64,000 bases of DNA. Origin: Haliotis asinina (taxonomy: Eukaryota > Mollusca > Gastropoda > Lepetellida > Haliotidae). Made by a program: the position numbers and the translations under genes. The DNA is taken from the NCBI RefSeq assembly GCF_037392515.1, contig NC_090281.1, forward strand, positions 56,879,253 to 56,943,252, in the 5' to 3' direction. The notes under the pieces are model-generated. The model did no database searches and was not told the origin of the DNA. It was given only the letters and a program-made list of their open reading frames with translations. The stretch's first letter is position 1, and every line of letters begins with the position of its first letter. This document shows, piece by piece, positions 42,585 to 53,479 of the stretch.

Positions 42585-42656
42585 GGCCCTGTGGCGCAAC
42601 GGTAGCGCGTCTGACTCCAGATCAGAAGGTTGCGTGTTCAAATCACGTCGGGGTCA
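42585..42656 (+). tRNA. tRNA-Trp: tRNA-Trp(CCA) copy 135
   Basis: F1, C23, intact; next 319. Confidence 0.97.
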
Positions 42657-42903
42657 CATCAAAGTTTTGTTGTTTTGCTTAAATTATGAAAAACATGTAT
42701 GTGTAGAAAGAGTAGTGTGTGGTGTCGCGTTGTCATCGTAGTTCTGTCTGTAATGAATGATATATAGCTACAATTTGAAAATGGAAGTCAGAAGATTAGG
42801 ATATGAGTAGAAAATGCATAAAGTATAGCAAAGTAAAGCCGATGTAGAGCATGGAGCAGATAATTGTACTTAAAGTGCATTATAGTGCATTGGCTTATCA
42901 GAT

Positions 42904-42975
42904 GGCCCTGTGGCGCAACGGTAGCGCGTCTGACTCCAGATCAGAAGGTTGCGTGTTCAAATCACGTCGGGGTCA
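42904..42975 (+). tRNA. tRNA-Trp: tRNA-Trp(CCA) copy 136
   Basis: F1, C23, intact; B spacer with AGAAATATG marker. Confidence 0.97.
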
Positions 42976-43219
42976 CGTTCAAGTTTTGCTATTTTGAGCA
43001 GTAAATGAAAATTGTATTTAAGAAGAGGCGTGTGTTTACAGGTTGTCATCGTATTTCTCTCTGTATTTAATGATATCTTATTACAATTGGAAAGTCGATG
43101 TAAGAATAGGAAGACATGAGAGAAAAGCAGAAATATGTTGTGTTATAAATGAAGCTGATGTAGAGCATGGAGACGATGTTTGTACATAAAGTACATTACT
43201 GTGCAGTACTTCAAGAGAC

Positions 43220-43291
43220 GGCCCTGTGGCGCAACGGTAGTGCGTCTGACTCCAGATCAGAAGGTTGCGTGTTCAAATCACATCGGGGTCA
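43220..43291 (+). tRNA. tRNA-Trp: tRNA-Trp(CCA) copy 137, G64A on F3
   Basis: F3, U23, C50/A64 mismatch; next 321. Confidence 0.88.
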
Positions 43292-43540
43292 CATCAAAGT
43301 TTTGCTGTTTTGCTTAAATTATGAAAAACATGTATGTGTAGAAAGAGTAGTGTGTGGTGTCGCGTTGTCATCGTAGTTCTGTCTGTAATGAATGATATAT
43401 ATATATACAATTTGAAAATGGAAGTCAGAAGATTAGGATATGAGTAGAAAATGCATAAAGTATAGCAAAGTAAAGCCGATGTAGAGCATGGAGCAGATAA
43501 TTGTACTTAAAGTGCATTATAGTGCATTGGCTTATCAGAT

Positions 43541-43612
43541 GGCCCTGTGGCGCAACGGTAGCGCGTCTGACTCCAGATCAGAAGGTTGCGTGTTCAAATC
43601 ACGTCGGGGTCA
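43541..43612 (+). tRNA. tRNA-Trp: tRNA-Trp(CCA) copy 138
   Basis: F1, C23, intact body. 3' flank reads ATCAAAATTTTG, G-to-A just before the first T4 run; next 318. Confidence 0.97.
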
Positions 43613-43858
43613 CATCAAAATTTTGCTGTTTTGCTTAAATTATGAAAAACATGTATGTGTAGAAAGAGTAGTGTGTGGTGTCGCGTTGTCATCGTAGTTC
43701 TGTCTGTAATGAATGATATATAGCTACAATTTGAAAATGGAAGTCAGAAGATTAGGACATGAGAGAAAATGCATAAAGTATAGCAAAGTAAAGCCGATGT
43801 AGAGCATGGAGCAGATAATTGTACTTAAAGTGCATTATAGTGCATTGGCTTATCAGAT

Positions 43859-43930
43859 GGCCCTGTGGCGCAACGGTAGCGCGTCTGACTCCAGATCAGA
43901 AGGTTGCGTGTTCAAATCACGTCGGGGTCA
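43859..43930 (+). tRNA. tRNA-Trp: tRNA-Trp(CCA) copy 139
   Basis: F1, C23, intact; B spacer. Confidence 0.97.
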
Positions 43931-44174
43931 CGTTCAAGTTTTGCTATTTTGAGCAGTAAATGAAAATTGTATTTAAGAAGAGGCGTGTGTTTACAGGTTG
44001 TCATCGTATTTCTCTCTGTATTTAATGATATCTTATTACAATTGGAAAGTCGATGTAAGAATAGGAAGACATGAGAGAAAAGCAGAAAAATGTTGTGTTA
44101 TAAATGAAGCTGATGTAGAGCATGGAGACGATGTTTGTACATAAAGTACATTACTGTGCAGTACTTCAAGAGAC

Positions 44175-44246
44175 GGCCCTGTGGCGCAACGGTAGTGCGT
44201 CTGACTCCAGATCAGAAGGTTGCGTGTTCAAATCACATCGGGGTCA
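44175..44246 (+). tRNA. tRNA-Trp: tRNA-Trp(CCA) copy 140, G64A on F3
   Basis: F3, U23, C50/A64 mismatch; repeat of 43220 at +955; next 321. Confidence 0.88.
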
Positions 44247-44495
44247 CATCAAAGTTTTGCTGTTTTGCTTAAATTATGAAAAACATGTATGTGTAGAAAG
44301 AGTAGTGTGTGGTGTCGCGTTGTCATCGTAGTTCTGTCTGTAATGAATGATATATATATATACAATTTGAAAATGGAAGTCAGAAGATTAGGATATGAGT
44401 AGAAAATGCATAAAGTATAGCAAAGTAAAGCCGATGTAGAGCATGGAGCAGATAATTGTACTTAAAGTGCATTATAGTGCATTGGCTTATCAGAT

Positions 44496-44567
44496 GGCCC
44501 TGTGGCGCAACGGTAGCGCGTCTGACTCCAGATCAGAAGGTTGCGTGTTCAAATCACGTCGGGGTCA
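44496..44567 (+). tRNA. tRNA-Trp: tRNA-Trp(CCA) copy 141
   Basis: F1, C23; ATCAAAATTTTG 3' variant as in 43541; next 319. Confidence 0.97.
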
Positions 44568-44814
44568 CATCAAAATTTTGCTGTTTTGCTTAAATTATGA
44601 AAAACATGTATGTGTAGAAAGAGTAGTGTGTGGTGTCGCGTTGTCATCGTAGTTCTGTCTGTAATGAATGATATATAGCTACAATTTGAAAATGGAAGTC
44701 AGAAGATTAGGATATGAGTAGAAAATGCATAAAGTATAGCAAAGTAAAGCCGATGTAGAGCATGGAGCAGATAATTGTACTTAAAGTGCATTATAGTGCA
44801 TTGGCTTATCAGAT

Positions 44815-44886
44815 GGCCCTGTGGCGCAACGGTAGCGCGTCTGACTCCAGATCAGAAGGTTGCGTGTTCAAATCACGTCGGGGTCA
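44815..44886 (+). tRNA. tRNA-Trp: tRNA-Trp(CCA) copy 142
   Basis: F1, C23, intact; ATGAAAG 3' flank; next 319. Confidence 0.97.
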
Positions 44887-45133
44887 CATGAAAGTTTTGC
44901 TGTTTTGCTTAAATTATGAAAAACATGTATGTGTAGAAAGAGTAGTGTGTGGTGTCGCGTTGTCATCGTAGTTCTGTCTGTAATGAATGATATATAGCTA
45001 CAATTTGAAAATGGAAGTCAGAAGATTAGGATATGAGTAGAAAATGCATAAAGTATAGCAAAGTAAAGCCGATGTAGAGCATGGAGCAGATAATTGTACT
45101 TAAAGTGCATTATAGTGCATTGGCTTATCAGAT

Positions 45134-45205
45134 GGCCCTGTGGCGCAACGGTAACGCGTCTGACTCCAGATCAGAAGGTTGCGTGTTCAAATCACGTCGG
45201 GGTCA
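45134..45205 (+). tRNA. tRNA-Trp: tRNA-Trp(CCA) copy 143, G22A
   Basis: F1, C23. G22A faces C13 and opens the D stem at the loop end. First of six G22A copies. B spacer. Confidence 0.86.
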
Positions 45206-45449
45206 CGTTCAAGTTTTGCTATTTTGAGCAGTAAATGAAAATTGTATTTAAGAAGAGGCGTGTGTTTACAGGTTGTCATCGTATTTCTCTCTGTATTTAA
45301 TGATATCTTATTACAATTGGAAAGTCGATGTAAGAATAGGAAGACATGAGAGAAAAGCAGAAAAATGTTGTGTTATAAATGAAGCTGATGTAGAGCATGG
45401 AGACGATGTTTGTACATAAAGTACATTACTGTGCAGTACTTCAAGAGAC

Positions 45450-45521
45450 GGCCCTGTGGCGCAACGGTAGTGCGTCTGACTCCAGATCAGAAGGTTGCGT
45501 GTTCAAATCACGTCGGGGTCA
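45450..45521 (+). tRNA. tRNA-Trp: tRNA-Trp(CCA) copy 144
   Basis: F3, U23, intact; next 319. Confidence 0.97.
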
Positions 45522-45768
45522 CATGAAAGTTTTGCTGTTTTGCTTAAATTATGAAAAACATGTATGTGTAGAAAGAGTAGTGTGTGGTGTCGCGTTGTCA
45601 TCGTAGTTCTGTCTGTAATGAATGATATATAGCTACAATTTGAAAATGGAAGTCAGAAGATTAGGATATGAGTAGAAAATGCATAAAGTATAGCAAAGTA
45701 AAGCCGATGTAGAGGATGGAGCAGATAATTGTACTTAAAGTGCATTATAGTGCATTGGCTTATCAGAT

Positions 45769-45840
45769 GGCCCTGTGGCGCAACGGTAGTGCGTCTGACT
45801 CCAGATCAGAAGGTTGCGTGTTCAAATCACGTCGGGGTCA
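45769..45840 (+). tRNA. tRNA-Trp: tRNA-Trp(CCA) copy 145
   Basis: F1, U23, intact; private AGAAAAAATAG in the spacer; next 321. Confidence 0.97.
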
Positions 45841-46089
45841 CATGAAAGTTTTGCTGTTTTGCTTAAATTATGAAAAACATGTATGTGTAGAAAAAATAGT
45901 GTGTGGTGTCGCGTTGTCATCGTAGTTCTGTCTGTAATGAATGATATATATATATACAATTTGAAAATGGAAGTCAGAAGATTAGGATATGAGTAGAAAA
46001 TGCATAAAGTATAGCAAAGTAAAGCCGATGTAGAGCATGGAGCAGATAATTGTACTTAAAGTGCATTATAGTGCATTGGCTTATCAGAT

Positions 46090-46161
46090 GGCCCTGTGGC
46101 GCAACGGTAGCGCGTCTGACTCCAGATCAGAAGGTTGCGTGTTCAAATCACGTCGGGGTCA
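46090..46161 (+). tRNA. tRNA-Trp: tRNA-Trp(CCA) copy 146
   Basis: F1, C23, intact; next 319. Confidence 0.97.
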
Positions 46162-46408
46162 CATCAAAGTTTTGTTGTTTTGCTTAAATTATGAAAAACA
46201 TGTATGTGTAGAAAGAGTAGTGTGTGGTGTCGCGTTGTCATCGTAGTTCTGTCTGTAATGAATGATATATAGCTACAATTTGAAAATGGAAGTCAGAAGA
46301 TTAGGATATGAGTAGAAAATGCATAAAGTATAGCAAAGTAAAGCCGATGTAGAGCATGGAGCAGATAATTGTACTTAAAGTGCATTATAGTGCATTGGCT
46401 TATCAGAT

Positions 46409-46480
46409 GGCCCTGTGGCGCAACGGTAGTGCGTCTGACTCCAGATCAGAAGGTTGCGTGTTCAAATCACGTCGGGGTCA
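46409..46480 (+). tRNA. tRNA-Trp: tRNA-Trp(CCA) copy 147
   Basis: F1, U23, intact; B spacer. Confidence 0.97.
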
Positions 46481-46724
46481 CGTTCAAGTTTTGCTATTTT
46501 GAGCAGTAAATGAAAATTGTATTTAAGAAGAGGCGTGTGTTTACAGGTTGTCATCGTATTTCTCTCTGTATTTAATGATATCTTATTACAATTGGAAAGT
46601 CGATGTAAGAATAGGAAGACATGAGAGAAAAGCAGAAAAATGTTGTGTTATAAATGAAGCTGATGTAGAGCATGGAGACGATGTTTGTACATAAAGTACA
46701 TTACTGTGCAGTACTTCAAGAGAC

Positions 46725-46796
46725 GGCCCTGTGGCGCAACGGTAGTGCGTCTGACTCCAGATCAGAAGGTTGCGTGTTCAAATCACGTCGGGGTCA
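46725..46796 (+). tRNA. tRNA-Trp: tRNA-Trp(CCA) copy 148
   Basis: F3, U23, intact; next 319. Confidence 0.97.
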
Positions 46797-47043
46797 CATG
46801 AAAGTTTTGCTGTTTTGCTTAAATTATGAAAAACATGTATGTGTAGAAAGAGTAGTGTGTGGTGTCGCGTTGTCATCGTAGTTCTGTCTGTAATGAATGA
46901 TATATAGCTACAATTTGAAAATGGAAGTCAGAAGATTAGGATATGAGTAGAAAATGCATAAAGTATAGCAAAGTAAAGCCGATGTAGAGGATGGAGCAGA
47001 TAATTGTACTTAAAGTGCATTATAGTGCATTGGCTTATCAGAT

Positions 47044-47115
47044 GGCCCTGTGGCGCAACGGTAGTGCGTCTGACTCCAGATCAGAAGGTTGCGTGTTCAA
47101 ATCACGTCGGGGTCA
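47044..47115 (+). tRNA. tRNA-Trp: tRNA-Trp(CCA) copy 149
   Basis: F1, U23, intact; next 321. Confidence 0.97.
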
Positions 47116-47364
47116 CATCAAAGTTTTGCTGTTTTGCTTAAATTATGAAAAACATGTATGTGTAGAAAGAGTAGTGTGTGGTGTCGCGTTGTCATCGTAG
47201 TTCTGTCTGTAATGAATGATATATATATATACAATTTGAAAATGGAAGTCAGAAGATTAGGATATGAGTAGAAAATGCATAAAGTATAGCAAAGTAAAGC
47301 CGATGTAGAGCATGGAGCAGATAATTGTACTTAAAGTGCATTATAGTGCATTGGCTTATCAGAT

Positions 47365-47436
47365 GGCCCTGTGGCGCAACGGTAGCGCGTCTGACTCCAG
47401 ATCAGAAGGTTGCGTGTTCAAATCACGTCGGGGTCA
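47365..47436 (+). tRNA. tRNA-Trp: tRNA-Trp(CCA) copy 150
   Basis: F1, C23, intact; next 319. Confidence 0.97.
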
Positions 47437-47683
47437 CATCAAAGTTTTGTTGTTTTGCTTAAATTATGAAAAACATGTATGTGTAGAAAGAGTAGTGTGT
47501 GGTGTCGCGTTGTCATCGTAGTTCTGTCTGTAATGAATGATATATAGCTACAATTTGAAAATGGAAGTCAGAAGATTAGGATATGAGTAGAAAATGCATA
47601 AAGTATAGCAAAGTAAAGCCGATGTAGAGCATGGAGCAGATAATTGTACTTAAAGTGCATTATAGTGCATTGGCTTATCAGAT

Positions 47684-47755
47684 GGCCCTGTGGCGCAACG
47701 GTAGTGCGTCTGACTCCAGATCAGAAGGTTGCGTGTTCAAATCACGTCGGGGTCA
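47684..47755 (+). tRNA. tRNA-Trp: tRNA-Trp(CCA) copy 151
   Basis: F1, U23, intact; B spacer with TTTAGGAAG variant. Confidence 0.97.
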
Positions 47756-47999
47756 CGTTCAAGTTTTGCTATTTTGAGCAGTAAATGAAAATTGTATTTA
47801 GGAAGAGGCGTGTGTTTACAGGTTGTCATCGTATTTCTCTCTGTATTTAATGATATCTTATTACAATTGGAAAGTCGATGTAAGAATAGGAAGACATGAG
47901 AGAAAAGCAGAAAAATGTTGTGTTATAAATGAAGCTGATGTAGAGCATGGAGACGATGTTTGTACATAAAGTACATTACTGTGAAGTACTTCAAGAGAC

Positions 48000-48071
48000 G
48001 GCCCTGTGGCGCAACGGTAGTGCGTCTGACTCCAGATCAGAAGGTTGCGTGTTCAAATCACGTCGGGGTCA
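48000..48071 (+). tRNA. tRNA-Trp: tRNA-Trp(CCA) copy 152
   Basis: F3 with CTGTGAAGTAC, U23, intact; next 319. Confidence 0.97.
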
Positions 48072-48318
48072 CATCAAAGTTTTGCTGTTTTGCTTAAATT
48101 ATGAAAAACATGTATGTGTAGAAAGAGTAGTGTGTGGTGTCGCGTTGTCATCGTAGTTCTGTCTGTAATGAATGATATATAGCTACAATTTGAAAATGGA
48201 AGTCAGAAGATTAGGATATGAGTAGAAAATGCATAAAGTATAGCAAAGTAAAACCGATGTAGAGCATGGAGCAGGTATTTGTACTTAAAGTGCATTTTAG
48301 GGCATTGGCTTATCAGAT

Positions 48319-48390
48319 GGCCCTGTGGCGCAACGGTAGTGCGTCTGACTCCAGATCAGAAGGTTGCGTGTTCAAATCACATCGGGGTCA
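48319..48390 (+). tRNA. tRNA-Trp: tRNA-Trp(CCA) copy 153, G64A
   Basis: F2, U23, C50/A64 mismatch; GTTG 3' flank, rare for F2; next 319. Confidence 0.88.
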
Positions 48391-48637
48391 CATCAAAGTT
48401 TTGTTGTTTTGCTTAAATTATGAAAAACATGTATGTGTAGAAAGAGTAGTGTGTGGTGTCGCGTTGTCATCGTAGTTCTGTCTGTAATGAATGATATATA
48501 GCTACAATTTGAAAATGGAAGTCAGAAGATTAGGATATGAGTAGAAAATGGATAAAGTATAGCAAAGAAAAACCGATGTAGTGCATGGAGCAGGTATTTG
48601 TACTTAAAGTGCATTTTAGGGCATTGGCTTATCAGAT

Positions 48638-48709
48638 GGCCTTGTGGCGCAACAGTAGCGCGTCTGACTCCAGATCAGAAGGTTGCGTGTTCAAATCACG
48701 TCGGGGTCA
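48638..48709 (+). tRNA. tRNA-Trp: tRNA-Trp(CCA) copy 154, G18A class
   Basis: F2x; C5U, G18A; last copy of this class in the window; B spacer. Confidence 0.8.
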
Positions 48710-48953
48710 CGTTCAAGTTTTGCTATTTTGAGCAGTAAATGAAAATTGTATTTAAGAAGAGGCGTGTGTTTACAGGTTGTCATCGTATTTCTCTCTGTAT
48801 TTAATGATATCTTATTACAATTGGAAAGTCGATGTAAGAATAGGAAGACATGAGAGAAAAGCAGAAAAATGTTGTGTTATAAATGAAGCTGATGTAGAGC
48901 ATGGAGACGATGTTTGTACATAAAGTACATTACTGTGCAGTACTTCAAGAGAC

Positions 48954-49025
48954 GGCCCTGTGGCGCAACGGTAGTGCGTCTGACTCCAGATCAGAAGGTT
49001 GCGTGTTCAAATCACGTCGGGGTCA
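48954..49025 (+). tRNA. tRNA-Trp: tRNA-Trp(CCA) copy 155
   Basis: F3, U23, intact; next 319. Confidence 0.97.
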
Positions 49026-49272
49026 CATCAAAGTTTTGCTGTTTTGCTTAAATTATGAAAAACATGTATGTGTAGAAAGAGTAGTGTGTGGTGTCGCGTT
49101 GTCATCGTAGTTCTGTCTGTAATGAATGATATATAGCTACAATTTGAAAATGGAAGTCAGAAGATTAGGATATGAGTAGAAAATGCATAAAGTATAGCAA
49201 AGTAAAGCCGATGTAGAGGATGGAGCAGATAATTGTACTTAAAGTGCATTATAGTGCATTGGCTTATCAGAT

Positions 49273-49344
49273 GGCCCTGTGGCGCAACGGTAGTGCGTCT
49301 GACTCCAGATCAGAAGGTTGCGTGTTCAAATCACGTCGGGGTCA
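49273..49344 (+). tRNA. tRNA-Trp: tRNA-Trp(CCA) copy 156
   Basis: F1, U23, intact; next 321. Confidence 0.97.
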
Positions 49345-49593
49345 CATCAAAGTTTTGCTGTTTTGCTTAAATTATGAAAAACATGTATGTGTAGAAAGAG
49401 TAGTGTGTGGTGTCGCGTTGTCATCGTAGTTCTGTCTGTAATGAATGATATATATATATACAATTTGAAAATGGAAGTCAGAAGATTAGGATATGAGTAG
49501 AAAATGCATAAAGTATAGCAAAGTAAAGCCGATGTAGAGCATGGAGCAGACAATTGTACTTAAAGTGCATTATAGTGCATTGGCTTATCAGAT

Positions 49594-49665
49594 GGCCCTG
49601 TGGCGCAACGGTAGCGCGTCTGACTCCAGATCAGAAGGTTGCGTGTTCAAATCACGTCGGGGTCA
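49594..49665 (+). tRNA. tRNA-Trp: tRNA-Trp(CCA) copy 157
   Basis: F1 with GACAATTG, C23; B spacer with AAGATACGTG. Confidence 0.97.
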
Positions 49666-49909
49666 CGTTCAAGTTTTGCTATTTTGAGCAGTAAATGAAA
49701 ATTGTATTTAAGAAGATACGTGTGTTTACAGGTTGTCATCGTATTTCTCTCTGTATTTAATGATATCTTATTACAATTGGAAAGTCGATGTAAGAATAGG
49801 AAGACATGAGAGAAAAGCAGAAAAATGTTGTGTTATAAATGAAGCTGATGTAGAGTATGGAGACGATGTTTGTACATAAAGTACATTACTGTGCAGTACT
49901 TCAAGAGAC

Positions 49910-49981
49910 GGCCCTGTGGCGCAACGGTAGTGTGTCTGACTCCAGATCAGAAGGTTGCGTGTTCAAATCACGTCGGGGTCA
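49910..49981 (+). tRNA. tRNA-Trp: tRNA-Trp(CCA) copy 158, C25U
   Basis: F3, U23; C25U gives a G10:U25 wobble, so the D stem has two G:U pairs; next 318. Confidence 0.93.
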
Positions 49982-50227
49982 CATGAAAGTTTTGCTGTTT
50001 TGCTTAAATTATGAAAAACATGTATGTGTAGAAAGAGTAGTGTGTGGTGTCGCGTTGTCATCGTAGTTCTGTCTGTAATGAATGATATATAGCTACAATT
50101 TGAAAATGGAAGTCAGAAGATTAGGACATGAGAGAAAATGCATAAAGTATAGCAAAGTAAAGCCGATGTAGAGCATGGAGCAGATAATTGTACTTAAAGT
50201 GCATTATAGTGCATTGGCTTATCAGAT

Positions 50228-50299
50228 GGCCCTGTGGCGCAACGGTAGCGCGTCTGACTCCAGATCAGAGGGTTGCGTGTTCAAATCACGTCGGGGTCA
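50228..50299 (+). tRNA. tRNA-Trp: tRNA-Trp(CCA) copy 159
   Basis: F1, C23, G44; matches 42266 at +7962; next 319. Confidence 0.97.
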
Positions 50300-50546
50300 C
50301 ATCAAAGTTTTGTTGTTTTGCTTAAACTATGAAAAACATGTATGTGTAGAAAGAGTAGTGTGTGGTGTCGCGTTGTCATCGTAGTTCTGTCTGTAATGAA
50401 TGATATATAGCTACAATTTGAAAATGGAAGTCAGAAGATTAGGATATGAGTAGAAAATGCATAAAGTATAGCAAAGTAAAGCCGATGTAGAGCATGGAGC
50501 AGATAATTGTACTTAAAGTGCATTATAGTGCATTGGCTTATCAGAT

Positions 50547-50618
50547 GGCCCTGTGGCGCAACGGTAGCGCGTCTGACTCCAGATCAGAAGGTTGCGTGTT
50601 CAAATCACGTCGGGGTCA
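50547..50618 (+). tRNA. tRNA-Trp: tRNA-Trp(CCA) copy 160
   Basis: F1, C23, intact; next 319. Confidence 0.97.
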
Positions 50619-50865
50619 CATCAAAGTTTTGTTGTTTTGCTTAAATTATGAAAAACATGTATGTGTAGAAAGAGTAGTGTGTGGTGTCGCGTTGTCATCG
50701 TAGTTCTGTCTGTAATGAATGATATATAGCTACAATTTGAAAATGGAAGTCAGAAGATTAGGATATGAGTAGAAAATGCATAAAGTATAGCAAAGTAAAG
50801 CCGATGTAGAGCATGGAGCAGATAATTGTACTTAAAGTGCATTATAGTGCATTGGCTTATCAGAT

Positions 50866-50937
50866 GGCCCTGTGGCGCAACGGTAGCGCGTCTGACTCCA
50901 GATCAGAAGGTTGCGTGTTCAAATCACGTCGGGGTCA
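50866..50937 (+). tRNA. tRNA-Trp: tRNA-Trp(CCA) copy 161
   Basis: F1, C23, intact; B spacer with AGAAATATG; first gene of the 5724-bp duplication. Confidence 0.97.
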
Positions 50938-51181
50938 CGTTCAAGTTTTGCTATTTTGAGCAGTAAATGAAAATTGTATTTAAGAAGAGGCGTGTGTTTA
51001 CAGGTTGTCATCGTATTTCTCTCTGTATTTAATGATATCTTATTACAATTGGAAAGTCGATGTAAGAATAGGAAGACATGAGAGAAAAGCAGAAATATGT
51101 TGTGTTATAAATGAAGCTGATGTAGAGCATGGAGACGATGTTTGTACATAAAGTACATTACTGTGCAGTACTTCAAGAGAC

Positions 51182-51253
51182 GGCCCTGTGGCGCAACGGT
51201 AGTGCGTCTGACTCCAGATCAGAAGGTTGCGTGTTCAAATCACATCGGGGTCA
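51182..51253 (+). tRNA. tRNA-Trp: tRNA-Trp(CCA) copy 162, G64A on F3
   Basis: F3, U23, C50/A64 mismatch; next 321. Confidence 0.88.
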
Positions 51254-51502
51254 CATCAAAGTTTTGCTGTTTTGCTTAAATTATGAAAAACATGTATGTG
51301 TAGAAAGAGTAGTGTGTGGTGTCGCGTTGTCATCGTAGTTCTGTCTGTAATGAATGATATATATATATACAATTTGAAAATGGAAGTCAGAAGATTAGGA
51401 TATGAGTAGAAAATGCATAAAGTATAGCAAAGTAAAGCCGATGTAGAGCATGGAGCAGATAATTGTACTTAAAGTGCATTATAGTGCATTGGCTTATCAG
51501 AT

Positions 51503-51574
51503 GGCCCTGTGGCGCAACGGTAGCGCGTCTGACTCCAGATCAGAAGGTTGCGTGTTCAAATCACGTCGGGGTCA
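51503..51574 (+). tRNA. tRNA-Trp: tRNA-Trp(CCA) copy 163
   Basis: F1, C23; ATCAAAATTTTG 3' variant; next 318. Confidence 0.97.
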
Positions 51575-51820
51575 CATCAAAATTTTGCTGTTTTGCTTAA
51601 ATTATGAAAAACATGTATGTGTAGAAAGAGTAGTGTGTGGTGTCGCGTTGTCATCGTAGTTCTGTCTGTAATGAATGATATATAGCTACAATTTGAAAAT
51701 GGAAGTCAGAAGATTAGGACATGAGAGAAAATGCATAAAGTATAGCAAAGTAAAGCCGATGTAGAGCATGGAGCAGATAATTGTACTTAAAGTGCATTAT
51801 AGTGCATTGGCTTATCAGAT

Positions 51821-51892
51821 GGCCCTGTGGCGCAACGGTAGCGCGTCTGACTCCAGATCAGAAGGTTGCGTGTTCAAATCACGTCGGGGTCA
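51821..51892 (+). tRNA. tRNA-Trp: tRNA-Trp(CCA) copy 164
   Basis: F1, C23, intact; B spacer with AGAAAGATG. Confidence 0.97.
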
Positions 51893-52136
51893 CGTTCAAG
51901 TTTTGCTATTTTGAGCAGTAAATGAAAATTGTATTTAAGAAGAGGCGTGTGTTTACAGGTTGTCATCGTATTTCTCTCTGTATTTAATGATATCTTATTA
52001 CAATTGGAAAGTCGATGTAAGAATAGGAAGACATGAGAGAAAAGCAGAAAGATGTTGTGTTATAAATGAAGCTGATGTAGAGCATGGAGACGATGTTTGT
52101 ACATAAAGTACATTACTGTGCAGTACTTCAAGAGAC

Positions 52137-52208
52137 GGCCCTGTGGCGCAACGGTAGTGCGTCTGACTCCAGATCAGAAGGTTGCGTGTTCAAATCACGT
52201 CGGGGTCA
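52137..52208 (+). tRNA. tRNA-Trp: tRNA-Trp(CCA) copy 165
   Basis: F3, U23, intact; next 318. Confidence 0.97.
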
Positions 52209-52454
52209 CATCAAAGTTTTGCTGTTTTGCTTAAATTATGAAAAACATGTATGTGTAGAAAGAGTAGTGTGTGGTGTCGCGTTGTCATCGTAGTTCTGTC
52301 TGTAATGAATGATATATAGCTACAATTTGAAAATGGAAGTCAGAAGATTAGGACATGAGAGAAAATGCATAAAGTATAGCAAAGTAAAGCCGATGTAGAG
52401 CATGGAGCAGATAATTGTACTTAAAGTGCATTATAGTGCATTGGCTTATCAGAT

Positions 52455-52526
52455 GGCCCTGTGGCGCAACGGTAGCGCGTCTGACTCCAGATCAGAAGGT
52501 TGCGTGTTCAAATCACGTCGGGGTCA
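52455..52526 (+). tRNA. tRNA-Trp: tRNA-Trp(CCA) copy 166
   Basis: F1, C23, intact; next 319. Confidence 0.97.
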
Positions 52527-52773
52527 CATCAAAGTTTTGCTGTTTTGCTTAAATTATGAAAAACATGTATGTGTAGAAAGAGTAGTGTGTGGTGTCGCGT
52601 TGTCATCGTAGTTCTGTCTGTAATGAATGATATATAGCTACAATTTGAAAATGGAAGTCAGAAGATTAGGATATGAGTAGAAAATGCATAAAGTATAGCA
52701 AAGTAAAGCCGATGTAGAGTATGGAGCAGATAATTGTACTTAAAGTGCATTATAGTGCATTGGCTTATCAGAT

Positions 52774-52845
52774 GGCCCTGTGGCGCAACGGTAACGCGTC
52801 TGACTCCAGATCAGAAGGTTGCGTGTTCAAATCACGTCGGGGTCA
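52774..52845 (+). tRNA. tRNA-Trp: tRNA-Trp(CCA) copy 167, G22A
   Basis: F1, C23, C13/A22 mismatch. Followed by a chimeric spacer: ATCAAAG of the A type then B sequence (316). Confidence 0.86.
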
Positions 52846-53089
52846 CATCAAAGTTTTGCTATTTTGAGCAGTAAATGAAAATTGTATTTAAGAAGAGGCG
52901 TGTGTTTACAGGTTGTCATCGTATTTCTCTCTGTATTTAATGATGTCTTATTACAATTGGAAAGTCGATGTAAGAATAGGAAGACATGAGAGAAAAGCTG
53001 AAAAATGTTGTGTTATAAATGAAGCTGATGTAGAGCATGGATACGATGTTTGTACATAAAGTACATTACTGTGCAGTACCTTAAGAGAC

Positions 53090-53161
53090 GGCCCTGTCTC
53101 GCAACGGTAGCGCGTCTGACTCCAGATCAGAAGGTTGTGTGTTCAAATCACGTCGGGGTCA
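53090..53161 (+). tRNA. tRNA-Trp(CCA)-like copy 168, G9C G10U C50U (likely pseudogene)
   Basis: F3 with GGATACGATG and TACCTTAAGAG variants; C23. The A box starts TCTC in place of TGGC, and the G10:C25 pair is lost. C50U still pairs with G64 by wobble. First of six. Next 318. Confidence 0.75.
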
Positions 53162-53407
53162 CATCAAAGTTTTGCTGTTTTGCTTAAATTATGAAAAACA
53201 TGTATGTGTAGAAAGAGTAGTGTGTGGTGTCGCGTTGTCATCGTAGTTCTGTCTGTAATGAATGATATATAGCTACAATTTGAAAATGGAAGTCAGAAGA
53301 TTAGGACATGAGAGAAAATGCATAAAGTATAGCAAAGTAAAGCCGATGTAGAGCATGGAGCAGATAATTGTACTTAAAGTGCATTATAGTGCATTGGCTT
53401 ATCAGAT

Positions 53408-53479
53408 GGCCCTGTGGTGCAACGGTAGCGCGTCTGACTCCAGATCAGAAGGTTGCGTGTTCAAATCACGTCGGGGTCA
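53408..53479 (+). tRNA. tRNA-Trp: tRNA-Trp(CCA) copy 169, C11U
   Basis: F1, C23; C11U gives a U11:G24 wobble and a TGGT A box; B spacer. Confidence 0.92.

Larger units (their letters stand above)
36200..42600 (+). repeat. Duplication, 3503-bp period (11 genes)
   Basis: Genes 36854-38763 match 40357-42266 at +3503. Shared rare markers are GACAATTG in the flank, AAGATACGTG and AGAAACATG in the B spacer, GAGTATGG, and a GACATGAGAG spacer. The A44C allele is shared by 36216 and 39719 at the same offset. The offset becomes 3501 after the genes at 38763/42266, where only the first copy has the TA expansion. Confidence 0.8.

Noticed and set aside
49347..49553. Minus-strand 68-codon frame
   Set aside because: Seen once; opened by the local GACAATTG change in the flank, and lies in spacer sequence antisense to the unit. 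Low-complexity, no recognisable domain.
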